A DNA stretch of 64,000 bases from Pseudomonadota bacterium (GCA_018823175.1 JAHJIY010000046.1:27676-91675), one strand, 5' to 3'; positions 18,125 through 27,371 are shown, numbered from the stretch's first letter. Notes: generated by a model not told the origin, from the letters alone. Program-made: numbers and translations.

Positions 18125-20056
18125 TTAATCATATCTTGGATGCAGGCCGGACCACCTCACCTCCTGCAGACGGGAGGCAACCGGGACCTGCACTTGTTTG
18201 CTGGCATACTGGCCGGCGCTGTCAACTGCCTTCACCTGCAGAACCGGCTCCGGATAAGCGACCGTATAAAAATATGACGGCATGACAAAAGAAATAACGG
18301 ATCCTTCCTCATTTAACTTTTCGATGTAAAGTGGTACGCCGGCCAGCTGTTCCCAGGCAAAAATCAAACCTTCCCGGTCATTGTCCACACTTTTGCTGGC
18401 ATCAATAATCACCTTTTCTCCAACCTCATAAGCAGCTTTAAGCGCCGCCAGAACAATCTCCGGCAACGGTTCACCATGCTCAACCGTTATATCAATCTGC
18501 CGCGCTTTCGAGGTCAGGTTTCCCTGCCGGAACCTGTATCTGACCACTTCCCGTCCGCTCCAATAAGGATCAGACTTGTAACGATGTTGCGTACGGCTTA
18601 TCTTTTGCATTTCTCCATTTAATTTACCGGCCAGAATTTCCACCTCCACATTTTTACCAAACTTCGAGTCATTGGCCTTTTCCCAGATTGCCGGCCAGTC
18701 AATGATCAAATCTTCGGTGCTCAGCGTATGTAGCGCCAGGTTATCCGCCCCGACCATGGTTTTCCTTGTGTTTAAAGTATTTTCCGTGGCCGCCATTTTG
18801 ATTGATAAAGCAGGGCCGGCGATCAGGATCGTCGCAGGCGCACTGACCTCTTTGCTATCGCTGACCTTAAACTCAAAGCGGTCCTCGCCGGGGAAATCAT
18901 TATCCGGCAAATAGGTCAGTTCAGGCGGTTCACCAGAAATTCGGCCATGGGCCGGCTTGTTGCTGACCTCAAATTTCAAAGCATCACCATCGGCATCCTT
19001 GCCGAACAAAGCAATAGTGATGCTTTCACCAGGCTTGGTCATCATATATTTACCGTCCTGGGCGACCGGCGCTCGATTAACCACATTTTTTATAGTCGTT
19101 GCCGGCGGCTGACCTTTACCAACCATCGCGACCTTGGTCTGCTGCGGCAGAATAATAGCCGGTCGATTTTTTACGGACCGGTTCTTAAAATAGTACATCC
19201 CGCCTATACTGCTAAAGGTGAGCAGCAACAAACAAAGAGCCGAAACCCCCACCATCCGACGATTAACCGCCGGCAACTTATATCTGAACCGAGAGGATTT
19301 TTCCGTCTTGGTCGACGCTTCTTCCCTAAGCGTATCGGCGATCATGCCCGGCACCACATCATCGGCAGATTTTTGCGCGAAGGTCCCGGCCGTCGACAAA
19401 GGTTGCTCAATCGGGACCGGCTCATTCTCATCCGGAATATCAGGAAGATCATCATCATCCAGACTGAAATCATCAATATCAGAACCAAAGCCAAAGGATG
19501 CGTCACCAGTTTCTTCATTACCAAAAACCTCTGAAAAATCAACGGTCTCCGCCTCAAATGAACCAGCTTCCGCTGCCGGTTTTTCAACCTCAGTATAGAG
19601 GGAATCGTCATCTGCAACTTCAGCCGCCGCAATACTCTGGCCGGCAATACCCTCAGTCGCCCCAGAAACATCCGCTGTTGCAACCGGCGCGGCAGAAGAA
19701 TCCTGCCCGGTATTGCCCAGCAGCGCATCAATTGTTGCCTGGTCAAGTTCGCCGCCGTCCAGAGATTCATCGGCGGCACCTGCAATCCCTGCCGATCCGC
19801 CAATCTGATCATCCACGTCGCTGAGCAAGGCATCAATCGTCGACTGGTCAAGTTCCCCAAGCTCTGCGGCATCTAAATTGACGACCTCATCACCTGCCGT
19901 TGCAACAACCGGTTCTGCCGGCGAAGAGGTCCCCACACTGCCAAATAATGAATCGATTGATGACTGGTCCAGCTCATCCGGCGCCTCACTATCGGCCGAT
20001 TCATTGAAATCATCCAACCAATCATCGCTTCCCAGGCTGCTATCTTTTTTCGTCAT
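18125..20056 (-). CDS. Single-span membrane protein with FliM-like LDQxxIDxL repeats and periplasmic Ig-like domains
   Basis: The protein has 643 residues. The cytoplasmic part (1-260) is acidic and low in complexity and has three copies of a short motif: ELDQSSIDSLFG (28-39), ELDQSTIDALLSD (68-80) and ELDQATIDALLG (103-114). These resemble the LSQxEIDALL motif with which FliM and FliY bind phospho-CheY. One membrane helix spans about 269-291. Outside the membrane there is a Cadherin/tandem-95-like Ig module (around RAPVAQDGKYMMTKPGES to KVSDSKEVSAP) and a second Ig/PKD-like module with SVDNDREGLIFAWEQ. It is the last gene of a four-gene leftward operon with two FlgO-type proteins. The function is not known; a link between a cytoplasmic regulator and the envelope is an inference. 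Confidence 0.75.
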   Translation of the reverse strand: MTKKDSSLGSDDWLDDFNESADSEAPDELDQSSIDSLFGSVGTSSPAEPVVATAGDEVVNLDAAELGELDQSTIDALLSDVDDQIGGSAGIAGAADESLDGGELDQATIDALLGNTGQDSSAAPVATADVSGATEGIAGQSIAAAEVADDDSLYTEVEKPAAEAGSFEAETVDFSEVFGNEETGDASFGFGSDIDDFSLDDDDLPDIPDENEPVPIEQPLSTAGTFAQKSADDVVPGMIADTLREEASTKTEKSSRFRYKLPAVNRRMVGVSALCLLLLTFSSIGGMYYFKNRSVKNRPAIILPQQTKVAMVGKGQPPATTIKNVVNRAPVAQDGKYMMTKPGESITIALFGKDADGDALKFEVSNKPAHGRISGEPPELTYLPDNDFPGEDRFEFKVSDSKEVSAPATILIAGPALSIKMAATENTLNTRKTMVGADNLALHTLSTEDLIIDWPAIWEKANDSKFGKNVEVEILAGKLNGEMQKISRTQHRYKSDPYWSGREVVRYRFRQGNLTSKARQIDITVEHGEPLPEIVLAALKAAYEVGEKVIIDASKSVDNDREGLIFAWEQLAGVPLYIEKLNEEGSVISFVMPSYFYTVAYPEPVLQVKAVDSAGQYASKQVQVPVASRLQEVRWSGLHPRYD

Positions 20057-20105
20057 CGTCTACTTCCCAAAAAAGACTCCATAAGATCGGCTCGTGAAAA
20101 ATCAG

Positions 20106-20729
20106 TTAACCTTTAATATAGCTGTGCAAAGTCCGATAAAGACGTTCTGACATCTCGACATTAACCACATAAGAGCGCCGCTCTCCCCGCCAGTTCACGC
20201 CGCTGATATGGACCCGCAAAAAACCATCTTCTTCCTGCAGCACTCCGCGCAACCATTGCTGCTGTTTTTTGTCGGAGACCATATAGCGCTTGCTTGTTTC
20301 ATTATTAATCTGGGAGATCATCTGATCGGCCAAGGTAAAACCCAGGACCGAAACCCGGGCACGACCAAATTCATTGGCGGTCAAAAACGGCTCGACATAA
20401 ACATTGGCCGGGCCGAAAAAATCATAAAAATGGCCGATGGCCTGTTGACAGATCAAATGGACCAGCTCAGGCATATTTGTATAGTCCTGAACCACAGCAA
20501 CCGATGTCAAGCGAACCTCGGAGCCGACTCCGCCATCTTTGGCCGACTTGTTTTTTGCTTTAGCGTTACCGACGCCGCATAAAACACCGAAGATTAAACA
20601 ACCCAAGACAAGCCCGACCAAACTCTGTTTAAATCTTGCCAATCCGTGATTTCTGTGTACGACAGATATAAAGCCGAGTTGAGCAGCGTGCCTGCTCGTA
20701 CGAGACTTATGCCCTTGCGGTATACTCAT
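20106..20729 (-). CDS. Exported protein of unknown function, third gene of FlgO-type operon
   Basis: The protein has 207 residues from ATG 20729, which follows a GGGAAGAG ribosome site. Residues 3-21 are encoded by the 57-nt dispersed element (20668-20724). The signal-like hydrophobic segment lies late, at about residues 35-55 (FKQSLVGLVLGCLIFGVLCG) ending NAKA. The mature part has no recognised domain but resembles small envelope proteins with alternating strands (VRLTSVAVVQDY, VYVEPFLT, LRVHISGVNW). Without the element-coded residues the protein would start at a typical signal peptide, so the element may have been added to the start of an older gene. It lies between a FlgO-domain lipoprotein and the Ig-like membrane protein in one operon. 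Confidence 0.7.
   Translation of the reverse strand: MSIPQGHKSRTSRHAAQLGFISVVHRNHGLARFKQSLVGLVLGCLIFGVLCGVGNAKAKNKSAKDGGVGSEVRLTSVAVVQDYTNMPELVHLICQQAIGHFYDFFGPANVYVEPFLTANEFGRARVSVLGFTLADQMISQINNETSKRYMVSDKKQQQWLRGVLQEEDGFLRVHISGVNWRGERRSYVVNVEMSERLYRTLHSYIKG
20668..20724. repeat. 57-nt two-hairpin dispersed element, copy 2
   Basis: It matches copy 1 (3996-4052) at 47 of 57 positions with no gaps. Hairpin 1 is GAGCA-7 nt-TGCTC and hairpin 2 is ATGCC-CTTGC-GGTAT. On the minus strand it begins five bases after the start codon of the gene at 20729, so it is both part of the mRNA start and translated as residues 3-21. Confidence 0.65.
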
Positions 20730-20756
20730 CGTCTCTTCCCTTTTTACTTTTTAGAT

Positions 20757-20779
20757 ACCCGCAGGAAGTCCTTCCGGGT
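20757..20779. other. Hairpin in leader of the third operon gene
   Basis: ACCCG at 20757-20761 pairs with CGGGT at 20775-20779, with further internal GGAA/TTCC pairing. No T-run follows on the minus strand, so it is not a terminator; it may be an mRNA processing or stabilising structure between the second and third genes of the operon. Confidence 0.35.
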
Positions 20780-20816
20780 AAAAATCCAAATGAGCGGAAG
20801 GTAAAGTAATCAATCT

Positions 20817-21683
20817 TTATTTACTTAAGCCCCTTACCGCGATGCTAAAAGGCTTATCCACCCGGTTAAACAGGCTCAACAGTTCACGGTTAAGCGGCAT
20901 CGTGTGGCGCCATGATGTCTTGACCAGCCCGTTTTTGAGATCCACCAACCGACCCTGCAGGATCAGGGTCTTCCGGGTATTACTAAAGGTTGACACCACG
21001 ACATAATCAAGCTCCGGATTACTCTTGGCCAGTTCCCCGATATTACGGGACAGGATAAACTCTCCGGTCAGCGGCAAAATATTGATCTCACGACCAATCC
21101 TTAATTCAGTAACCTGCAGCCCGCGATCAGCCAGATCGGTCAGCAAAAATTCCCCCACCAGGCGGCCAAGTTCGGTATCCCTTCGGAAATCAGCCAAAGG
21201 TACCGCCGAGACCACCGCCACCTTTGCGTCTAAACTTGCGCCCCCTTCCTCCTGCAATTCGTAAGTGACCTTGCCGGCAATCTCCTTGGAAATTTCAGAC
21301 AAGGTAAATTCATTACCAAACCCATTGGACTCATCCGACATATAGTTGAAAATATTGTAATGAACAGGGATAAGTCTGGCCCGGGGCCGGCTCATCGGGA
21401 GCTTTTTCCCGTCCTTTTCCACCACCCTTGTTTCAGCCGCCGGATCTATGCCATCAGTTTTTTGCTCAAAGCCGTTCTCATCAGCGGCGTCCAAGTCCAC
21501 CTTCTCCGTTTTCGAGGAGCAGGCCGCGGCCAAAACCATGACCAGGGCAAACAACCAGAAAATTAACCAAATATTTTTATTGGAAATCACTGCGGCAGAT
21601 CGCGAACAACCGGCAGCTTCAAATTGCCGGGACTGGGTTCGAAGGGAAGGGTCCGCGGATTGCATTTTGTTTTCTATTTTCAT
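20817..21683 (-). CDS. FlgO-domain outer-membrane lipoprotein
   Basis: The protein has 288 residues with a strong AGGAGAGAGAG ribosome site. A long cytoplasmic leader (1-37) is followed by a hydrophobic segment ending in LAAACSS, a lipobox, so the mature protein is probably lipid-anchored. The C-terminal about 150 residues match the FlgO family: VAVVSAVPLADFRRDTELGRLVGEFLLTDL, then LQVTELR, LSRNIGELA, DYVVVSTFSNTRKTLILQGRLVDLKNGLV. FlgO proteins are outer-membrane components connected with flagellar or other envelope assemblies. The neighbouring gene encodes a second FlgO protein. The length of the leader before the hydrophobic segment is unusual; a downstream start is possible but has no better signal. 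Confidence 0.8.
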   Translation of the reverse strand: MKIENKMQSADPSLRTQSRQFEAAGCSRSAAVISNKNIWLIFWLFALVMVLAAACSSKTEKVDLDAADENGFEQKTDGIDPAAETRVVEKDGKKLPMSRPRARLIPVHYNIFNYMSDESNGFGNEFTLSEISKEIAGKVTYELQEEGGASLDAKVAVVSAVPLADFRRDTELGRLVGEFLLTDLADRGLQVTELRIGREINILPLTGEFILSRNIGELAKSNPELDYVVVSTFSNTRKTLILQGRLVDLKNGLVKTSWRHTMPLNRELLSLFNRVDKPFSIAVRGLSK

Positions 21684-21715
21684 CTCTCTCTCCTGAGTTC
21701 TAATCCTGATACGAG

Positions 21716-22429
21716 TTAAAGATTAAGCCTTTTCATGTAGATCGGTTCCCGGGACCGATTAACTCGGGCCGAGGCCGTATCAGCCAAAAGCACCTCGGAA
21801 AGACAATTACGCGGAAAGATCATGGTACTGCTGGCCAGCAAGGCTGAGCTGCGGTTATCAATTATTCTGGCGTTGACCATAATGCTTTCGCCGGTCACAG
21901 TATAAGTACCGGTTAGCATCGTGTCGGCCGTGCCCGTTGCGCTGATCTCTGCCGGGTCCCGCGATAATCCGTACTCGCCGCGCCTTTCCTGGACCAGAAC
22001 GGCGGTACTCTTCCTCAGTTCAATAACCCGATATTGATTGCGCTGAAATTCCCCCATTAACTGTTCGGAGAGATATCTCCCAAAAGAGGAGGTGCGATAC
22101 AATTTATTCAAATCCACAAAGGTGCAGACCAGCAAACCCTCGGCCAGCACCCCGCTTTCCGGGTCAGGCTCCGTCAGATTAGCCACAAGGTCGGCGGCCA
22201 TCGTCCTTATTTGTTCCTGCAGTTCAGCTGCCTGCACGCCTTCCACCTGATTGATTTTAACCACCACCGGCGACCGATCAACCAGATGATCAATCGGCCA
22301 GAAGGCCATGGAACGGGCGGGCATCATCAAATATAAAAGGAGGAAAGAAACAATAATCAGTGGTGCCCGCCCATTTTTTACCGGCATACCGGTCCATTTA
22401 AATAGTATTGGGATGACTGAAGGTTGCAT
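21716..22429 (-). CDS. FlgO-domain exported protein
   Basis: The protein has 237 residues, starting at ATG 22429 with AAGGAG 11 bases upstream. An N-terminal signal-like segment (about 24-42, LIIVSFLLLYLMMPARSMA) directs export. A FlgO-type domain follows: LQEQIRTMAADLVANL, LLVCTFVDLNKLYRTSSFGRYLSEQL, YRVIELRKS, ADTMLTGTYTVTGESIMVNARIID. It is the first gene of the leftward operon 22429-18125 and diverges from the gene at 22557. Its repeated domain with the next gene suggests a gene duplication or two subunits of one envelope structure. The exact role is unknown. Confidence 0.8.
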   Translation of the reverse strand: MQPSVIPILFKWTGMPVKNGRAPLIIVSFLLLYLMMPARSMAFWPIDHLVDRSPVVVKINQVEGVQAAELQEQIRTMAADLVANLTEPDPESGVLAEGLLVCTFVDLNKLYRTSSFGRYLSEQLMGEFQRNQYRVIELRKSTAVLVQERRGEYGLSRDPAEISATGTADTMLTGTYTVTGESIMVNARIIDNRSSALLASSTMIFPRNCLSEVLLADTASARVNRSREPIYMKRLNL

Positions 22430-22556
22430 ATCCAGCTGTTCTCCTTTATTTTAGTAAATTTTTATCCATAAACAGGGTGCACGATTTAACCTTGTTTTAC
22501 TTATATCATCGGTATAGTCGTCTTTTTCCTTTAATAAAAAAGATTGGCCCCAGGCC

Positions 22557-23033
22557 ATGAGGGAAGATTTGGACCGCAATAAAGATTTCATCCTGTCGGA
22601 AGAGATGTTGATCATCAAACATTCCGGGGAAATCCCGGAGGTGGCCTACCACGGCTCACTCTATTATCTCACCGCCGACCAGGAAGGACCGCAACTCTCT
22701 TTAGATCATAACGACCTTGCTCAACTGAAAAAAATGGTCGTGGAACGCTACTGTGAAATAATCCGGCGGGATCTGACCCCGGAAAACCGGGACAAGACTA
22801 TTTATCGGGGCTTGGCCCGCTGCGTGGCCAACTGGCATCGATTAGTCAAATTCGGGCAAAAGGAAAAAATTGATCTTGAAACGATCAGGCAGGATACGGC
22901 CGGTCGATTACGCGCCTTTCTGGAACAGGAAGTAAATGAGGTACAAAAAGGGACACGCGGTTCTTCGATTAATTGTAGCAAGAAAACCCTCGCTGACTTT
23001 GCCGAAGAACTAGGACTAGACTCTTGTCTATAA
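22557..23033 (+). CDS. Conserved hypothetical protein, 158 residues
   Basis: I do not recognise a named family. The protein is soluble, mixed alpha/beta, with no signal peptide or membrane segment. It contains PEVAYHGSLYYLT, a helix rich in basic residues (LAQLKKMVVERYCEIIRRDL) and a C-terminal helix ending LADFAEELGLDSCL. It diverges from the FlgO operon and precedes the SNF2 helicase by 52 bases. The start ATG at 22557 has a weak ribosome site. Codon pattern and length support a real gene. Confidence 0.65.
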   Translation: MREDLDRNKDFILSEEMLIIKHSGEIPEVAYHGSLYYLTADQEGPQLSLDHNDLAQLKKMVVERYCEIIRRDLTPENRDKTIYRGLARCVANWHRLVKFGQKEKIDLETIRQDTAGRLRAFLEQEVNEVQKGTRGSSINCSKKTLADFAEELGLDSCL

Positions 23034-23085
23034 TGCAGGCCTGGGCGGACTATCTTGTGTCTGTCCAGAAATAAGGTAAAAGATA

Positions 23086-25764
23086 ATGCAGCACAACACC
23101 GAACTCTCCGCCATATTGATGCCCGATGGCTCCATTCAGCTTGAGTGGACTTCGCCTGCTGCCGATGGGCTCAAGCATTCAAGCCAGGTGATGCAGGATG
23201 AAATCGTGTCCAGTTTTACCCAGGAACCGGACGGCTGGCTCTTTTTCCTGGGATTCTGCGCGAAAAGTATTCCACTGTCGCCATCGCTCACCTTTTGGCG
23301 AACATTCTCCTGCTTGTTTGTCCGGAAGCTCAAACTCACGCCGGATCTTGAGGACCTGCGGGCCAAGGTGGTCATCCCCTTAGTTGACGAAGAACGGGCC
23401 CGGCTTCTGGAATCCGCCCCTCCGATGCCGGGCGGCGAATACCTCACCGCTGAAACGCTCTCATCCCGGTGGGAAGAGCTCCATGAGGTATTTTACCGAA
23501 AGATCGAGACCTACGCTGGATCCGCAGCCGATTTCTTTAATGATTACAGTCCGGATGTCCATCTTGCCGGCCGCATTTATTTTCATCTGGTCGAAAACAA
23601 GGAGCATGAGTCGCCGTTCGCTTTTCTCGCCACCTATTCCACCCGGTTGAACGAGGCGGGGGAGTCCAGGCACCTGCCCCTGAAATACGCTTTGGAGGAG
23701 TACAAAGACGACAACGAAAAACTGCTGAAACTGTTGGTCACCGTTGATGAGGCTGCCCACAAAAGCAAACTGGTGGCGGGCTTGCGTGATAGCGGTGAAT
23801 TGTTTTACCCATTGGCCTGGTCCGCCAAGGAGGCCTATGTCTTTCTCCAGGAGATTCCGATCTATGAAGAGGCAGGCATCCTCTGCCGTATCCCCAACTG
23901 GTGGAAGAAAAAGACCGCTGCCGTCACCATGCAGATGAATATCGGCGACAAGCCGCCGTCCATGGTCGGCCTGGACGCCCTGCTCGATTTCTCACCCCGG
24001 CTGATGATCGGGGATACGGAAATCTCCGAGGAAGAGGCCCGCCGGCTGCTGCGCGAGTCCGAGGGTCTGGCCTTCCTGAAAAACAAATGGGTGGCTGTCG
24101 ATCCGGAAAAACTGCGGCAGACCCTGGAGGCTTTTGAAAAAGCAGGAGAACTGAATTCGGAAGAGGGTATTACGCTTCTTGACGCCCTACGCTTTTCCAT
24201 GAATTCACAGAAATTGCTGGGAGAAGCGGCTGCCGATATTGTCGGTGTCTCCCACGGCGAGTGGCTGCGGACGGTGTTTGGGCAACTGCAGCAGCCCGAG
24301 TCCATCGCCAAGGTCAAAACCAGCCGGGCGTTTGCGGCCAGATTACGCCACTATCAGCAGGATGGCCTCAACTGGCTATTCTATCTGCACAAAATGAGAC
24401 TCGGCGCTTGTCTGGCCGATGACATGGGCCTTGGCAAGACCGTGCAGATTCTGGCCTTTCTCGACGCGCTTAAGGCTGAGGCAAAGAAAACCAAAAAGAG
24501 GGCTGCTTCGCTTCTGGTCATCCCCGCCTCACTGCTTGCCAACTGGTCTGCGGAAATTGCAAACTTTGCCCCAAAGCTCTCCTTTTTTGTCGCCCACCCG
24601 GATTTCCACCGGCCGGCCGCGGTTCCGGCCCTTCCAGCAGAAAAGCTGGCCGCTCTGGATCTGGTCATCACCACCTATGCCCTGGCGCAGAGGTATGAGT
24701 GGCTCCAGGAGTACACCTGGAACTATGTCATCCTCGACGAGGCCCAGGCCATCAAAAATCCCGGCACCAGACAGAGCAAAGCGGTGAAGAGTCTTGCCGC
24801 CGCTAACCGGATCGTCATGACCGGCACCCCGGTGGAAAACATATTGTCCGACCTCTGGAGCCTGTTCGATTTCATCAACCCCGGCCTGCTCGGCAATGCC
24901 AAAGAGTTTGGTGATTTTACCAAACGGCTCGCCAACCATCCTGATGGCTACGCCGGGCTTCGCCGGGTAGTCAACCCCTTCATCCTCCGGCGACTGAAGA
25001 CCGACAAGTCGATTATCTCCGACCTGCCGGACAAGGTGGAGATGAAAACCTGGGCCGCCATGAGCAAAAAACAGACCGTCCTCTACGGCGAGGTCGTTTC
25101 CGGCATTCGGGAGGCCCTCGAACATACGGAAGGCATCCAGCGCAAAGGGCTTATTTTATCAGCGCTCATCAAGTTCAAGCAGCTCTGCAACCACCCGTCA
25201 CAGTATCTGGGTCTGGACGGTTACGATGAGAAAGAAAGCGGCAAATTCCAACGGCTGCGGGAAATCTGCGAGACCATCCATGAAAAACGAGAGCGGGTGC
25301 TGATCTTCACCCAGTTCAAGGAGATGACCGGCCCCCTTGCCCGGTTTCTGGCCACCATTTTCAAGCGCGATGGCCTGGTCCTGCATGGCAGCGTGCCGGT
25401 CGGCAAACGAAAAGAGCTGGTCGAAACATTTCAAGGTCGCGATTATGTACCTTTTTTTGTATTGTCCCTCAAGGCGGGCGGGGTCGGGCTCAATCTGACG
25501 GCGGCCAGCCATGTCATCCACTTTGACCGTTGGTGGAATCCGGCGGTGGAAAACCAGGCCACCGACCGGGCCTTCCGTATCGGCCAGAAAAAAAATGTCA
25601 TGGTCCACAAATTTCTGACCCAGGGCACCATTGAGGAAAAGATCGACCTGATGCTGAGCAGGAAGGCAAAACTCTCCGATGAGGTGATTGCCGCCTCCGG
25701 TGAAAGCTGGCTCACCGAGATGAGCAACGAGGAATTGTTCGAACTATTCACCCTGAAAATATAA
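23086..25764 (+). CDS. SNF2-family DNA-dependent ATPase/helicase
   Basis: The protein has 892 residues. Residues 1-420 have no named domain visible to me. The SNF2 ATPase follows: LADDMGLGKTVQ (Walker A), ILDEAQAIKNP (DEAQ box), MTGTPVENILSDLWSLFDF, and the helicase C half with VLIFTQFKEM, LSLKAGGVGLNLTAASHVI and QATDRAFRIGQ. SNF2 proteins use ATP to remodel or translocate on DNA. The next gene encodes a SWIM zinc-finger protein; SNF2 and SWIM genes commonly travel together, and in some bacteria are fused. The pair opens the accessory region, where restriction and defence genes follow. Confidence 0.93.
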   Translation: MQHNTELSAILMPDGSIQLEWTSPAADGLKHSSQVMQDEIVSSFTQEPDGWLFFLGFCAKSIPLSPSLTFWRTFSCLFVRKLKLTPDLEDLRAKVVIPLVDEERARLLESAPPMPGGEYLTAETLSSRWEELHEVFYRKIETYAGSAADFFNDYSPDVHLAGRIYFHLVENKEHESPFAFLATYSTRLNEAGESRHLPLKYALEEYKDDNEKLLKLLVTVDEAAHKSKLVAGLRDSGELFYPLAWSAKEAYVFLQEIPIYEEAGILCRIPNWWKKKTAAVTMQMNIGDKPPSMVGLDALLDFSPRLMIGDTEISEEEARRLLRESEGLAFLKNKWVAVDPEKLRQTLEAFEKAGELNSEEGITLLDALRFSMNSQKLLGEAAADIVGVSHGEWLRTVFGQLQQPESIAKVKTSRAFAARLRHYQQDGLNWLFYLHKMRLGACLADDMGLGKTVQILAFLDALKAEAKKTKKRAASLLVIPASLLANWSAEIANFAPKLSFFVAHPDFHRPAAVPALPAEKLAALDLVITTYALAQRYEWLQEYTWNYVILDEAQAIKNPGTRQSKAVKSLAAANRIVMTGTPVENILSDLWSLFDFINPGLLGNAKEFGDFTKRLANHPDGYAGLRRVVNPFILRRLKTDKSIISDLPDKVEMKTWAAMSKKQTVLYGEVVSGIREALEHTEGIQRKGLILSALIKFKQLCNHPSQYLGLDGYDEKESGKFQRLREICETIHEKRERVLIFTQFKEMTGPLARFLATIFKRDGLVLHGSVPVGKRKELVETFQGRDYVPFFVLSLKAGGVGLNLTAASHVIHFDRWWNPAVENQATDRAFRIGQKKNVMVHKFLTQGTIEEKIDLMLSRKAKLSDEVIAASGESWLTEMSNEELFELFTLKI

Positions 25765-25776
25765 GGAATAATTGGC

Positions 25777-26790
25777 ATGAGTTATTGGGGGTATCCAAAA
25801 TACGTTACGGTGGCCGAAAAAAAGACTAAAGCGGAAAAGAAACTGCAACAGCTCAGGAAAAAAAAGCCGGGCATCACGCCGGTCATAATTGAGGGCAATA
25901 CCCTGGCTCGCACCTGGTGGGGCAAGTCCTGGAACAAAAACCTGGAGCGCTATGCCGATTACAGCAACCGCATCGGCCGGGGCAAGAGCTATGTCCGCCA
26001 CGGCGCTGTTCTCGACCTCAAGATCAAGGGCGGCCAGGTAACCGCCCTGGTTCAGGGAACCAGAGCCAAACCCTATGAGGTGGTTATAAAAATCGCGCCG
26101 GTCAAAAAATCCAACTGGGACCAAATCAGAAAACAGTGCCGAGGCGAGCTGCGCTCGCTGCCGGACCTTCTGGCCGGTAAATTCCCCAAGGCGCTGGGCG
26201 ATATTTTTCTAGCCGAAGGCAAGGGCCTGTTCCCGACGCCGGAAGAGATCAGCTTCGACTGCTCCTGTCCCGATTGGGCCTCGATGTGTAAGCATGTAGC
26301 GGCCGCCCTTTACGGCATCGGCGCCCGCCTTGATGAAGATCCTCTGCTGTTTTTCACCCTGCGCCAGGCCGATACCAAGGAGCTTGTCGCGCGGGCCGTT
26401 CAGGAAAAAACGGGTAACCTTCTGGCCCGGGCGGATAAAAAAAGCGCCAGGGTAATCGCCGATGCCGACCTCTCCGGTCTTTTTGGTCTTGACATGGATG
26501 TGAGACCCAATTTTGCTGCTGCCGCCAAGATCGAGAAGCCGAAGTTGCCACGCCGTGGGAAAAAGGCCGCGCCTGCTTCAGTTGCCGAGCAAGCGCTCGA
26601 TTTAAAAACAGCACGCACTGCCCCCGCCTTGATCGAAGAGATTGTCAAGCAACACCCGAACGGTGTCACTGTGGCCATGCTGGAGGAAGCAACCGGCTTT
26701 CCGCGCACCAAAATTTACGCCATTACCAGCAGACTCAGGCAACAAGGTCGGATCAGCTATGTGGCGCAGGGCGTCTATGGGCGCCCCTGA
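25777..26790 (+). CDS. SWIM zinc-finger protein, SNF2 partner
   Basis: The protein has 337 residues. The SWIM motif is visible as CSC-x6-C-x-H in SFDCSCPDWASMCKHVAAALYGIG (about residues 165-187). The N-terminal part (LARTWWGKSWNKNLERYADYSNRIGRG) is typical of this family. The C-terminal about 60 residues look like a winged helix (IVKQHPNGVTVAMLEEATGFPRTKIY), joined through an Ala/Lys-rich linker, and may bind DNA. It starts 12 bases after the SNF2 helicase, so both are one transcript. Function with the helicase in DNA handling or defence is inferred. Confidence 0.9.
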   Translation: MSYWGYPKYVTVAEKKTKAEKKLQQLRKKKPGITPVIIEGNTLARTWWGKSWNKNLERYADYSNRIGRGKSYVRHGAVLDLKIKGGQVTALVQGTRAKPYEVVIKIAPVKKSNWDQIRKQCRGELRSLPDLLAGKFPKALGDIFLAEGKGLFPTPEEISFDCSCPDWASMCKHVAAALYGIGARLDEDPLLFFTLRQADTKELVARAVQEKTGNLLARADKKSARVIADADLSGLFGLDMDVRPNFAAAAKIEKPKLPRRGKKAAPASVAEQALDLKTARTAPALIEEIVKQHPNGVTVAMLEEATGFPRTKIYAITSRLRQQGRISYVAQGVYGRP

Positions 26791-26867
26791 AACGCTTATA
26801 TTCCGAGGTTTTTTTAACTGATGGGGTGTCGTAGTTCATTGATCGCTATCTCCAAATCAAATGGCTG

Positions 26868-27371
26868 ATGGATTATTACCGGTTCAGCAATCCGTATGTC
26901 GGCGAGATTGATATAGGTCTCGATATCGAACCGGAAATCGGCGCGGCTGATAGCGGCGACCTTGAAGTCGATTTGCCCAGCCTTTTGGTGGCTGTGGCCG
27001 AAGCCGCGCAGGAACGGGGATACCAGGCATGGAACCATGCCGCGTCGTCCCCTATTACCCTGGCGGTGGTCCGAGAAGCCGGCGAACAAGTTTCCAGACG
27101 GTTGGACGAGAACTTCTTCCGGGTTCGTTTTCGACCGGCTTACTCCACGCGAAAAAATGTTCCTCAGGGCCATGGCCGAGTTAGGCGGCGGACCATACAG
27201 GACTGGTGATGTTGCCGATAAGTTGGGGAAAAATACTCAAAATTGGGGCCATTACGTGCCGGCCTGATCAAGAAGGGCATGGTGTTTGCCCCTTCCTATG
27301 GTAATCTCGCTTTTACCGTACCGCTTTTTGATGAATTCATGAGACGCGCCATCCCCACCTTGGAGGCGTGA
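26868..27371 (+). pseudogene. Broken AAA-type ATPase gene with in-frame deletion and frameshift
   Basis: Three pieces match the usual C-terminal order of a bacterial AAA/archaeal-type ATPase. First is GEIDIGLDIEPE...DSGDLEVDLPSLLVAVAEAAQERG. It joins directly to GYQAWNHAASSPITLAVV, where about 100 residues including the DEIQ (Walker B) region are normally present. Then the frame shifts near 27130 into FDRLTPREKMFLRAMAELGGGP and again near 27242 into GPLRAGLIKKGMVFAPSYG...VPLFDEFMRRAIPTLEA, ending at TGA 27369. The P-loop part is also absent. The gene cannot make a working ATPase. Confidence 0.75.
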
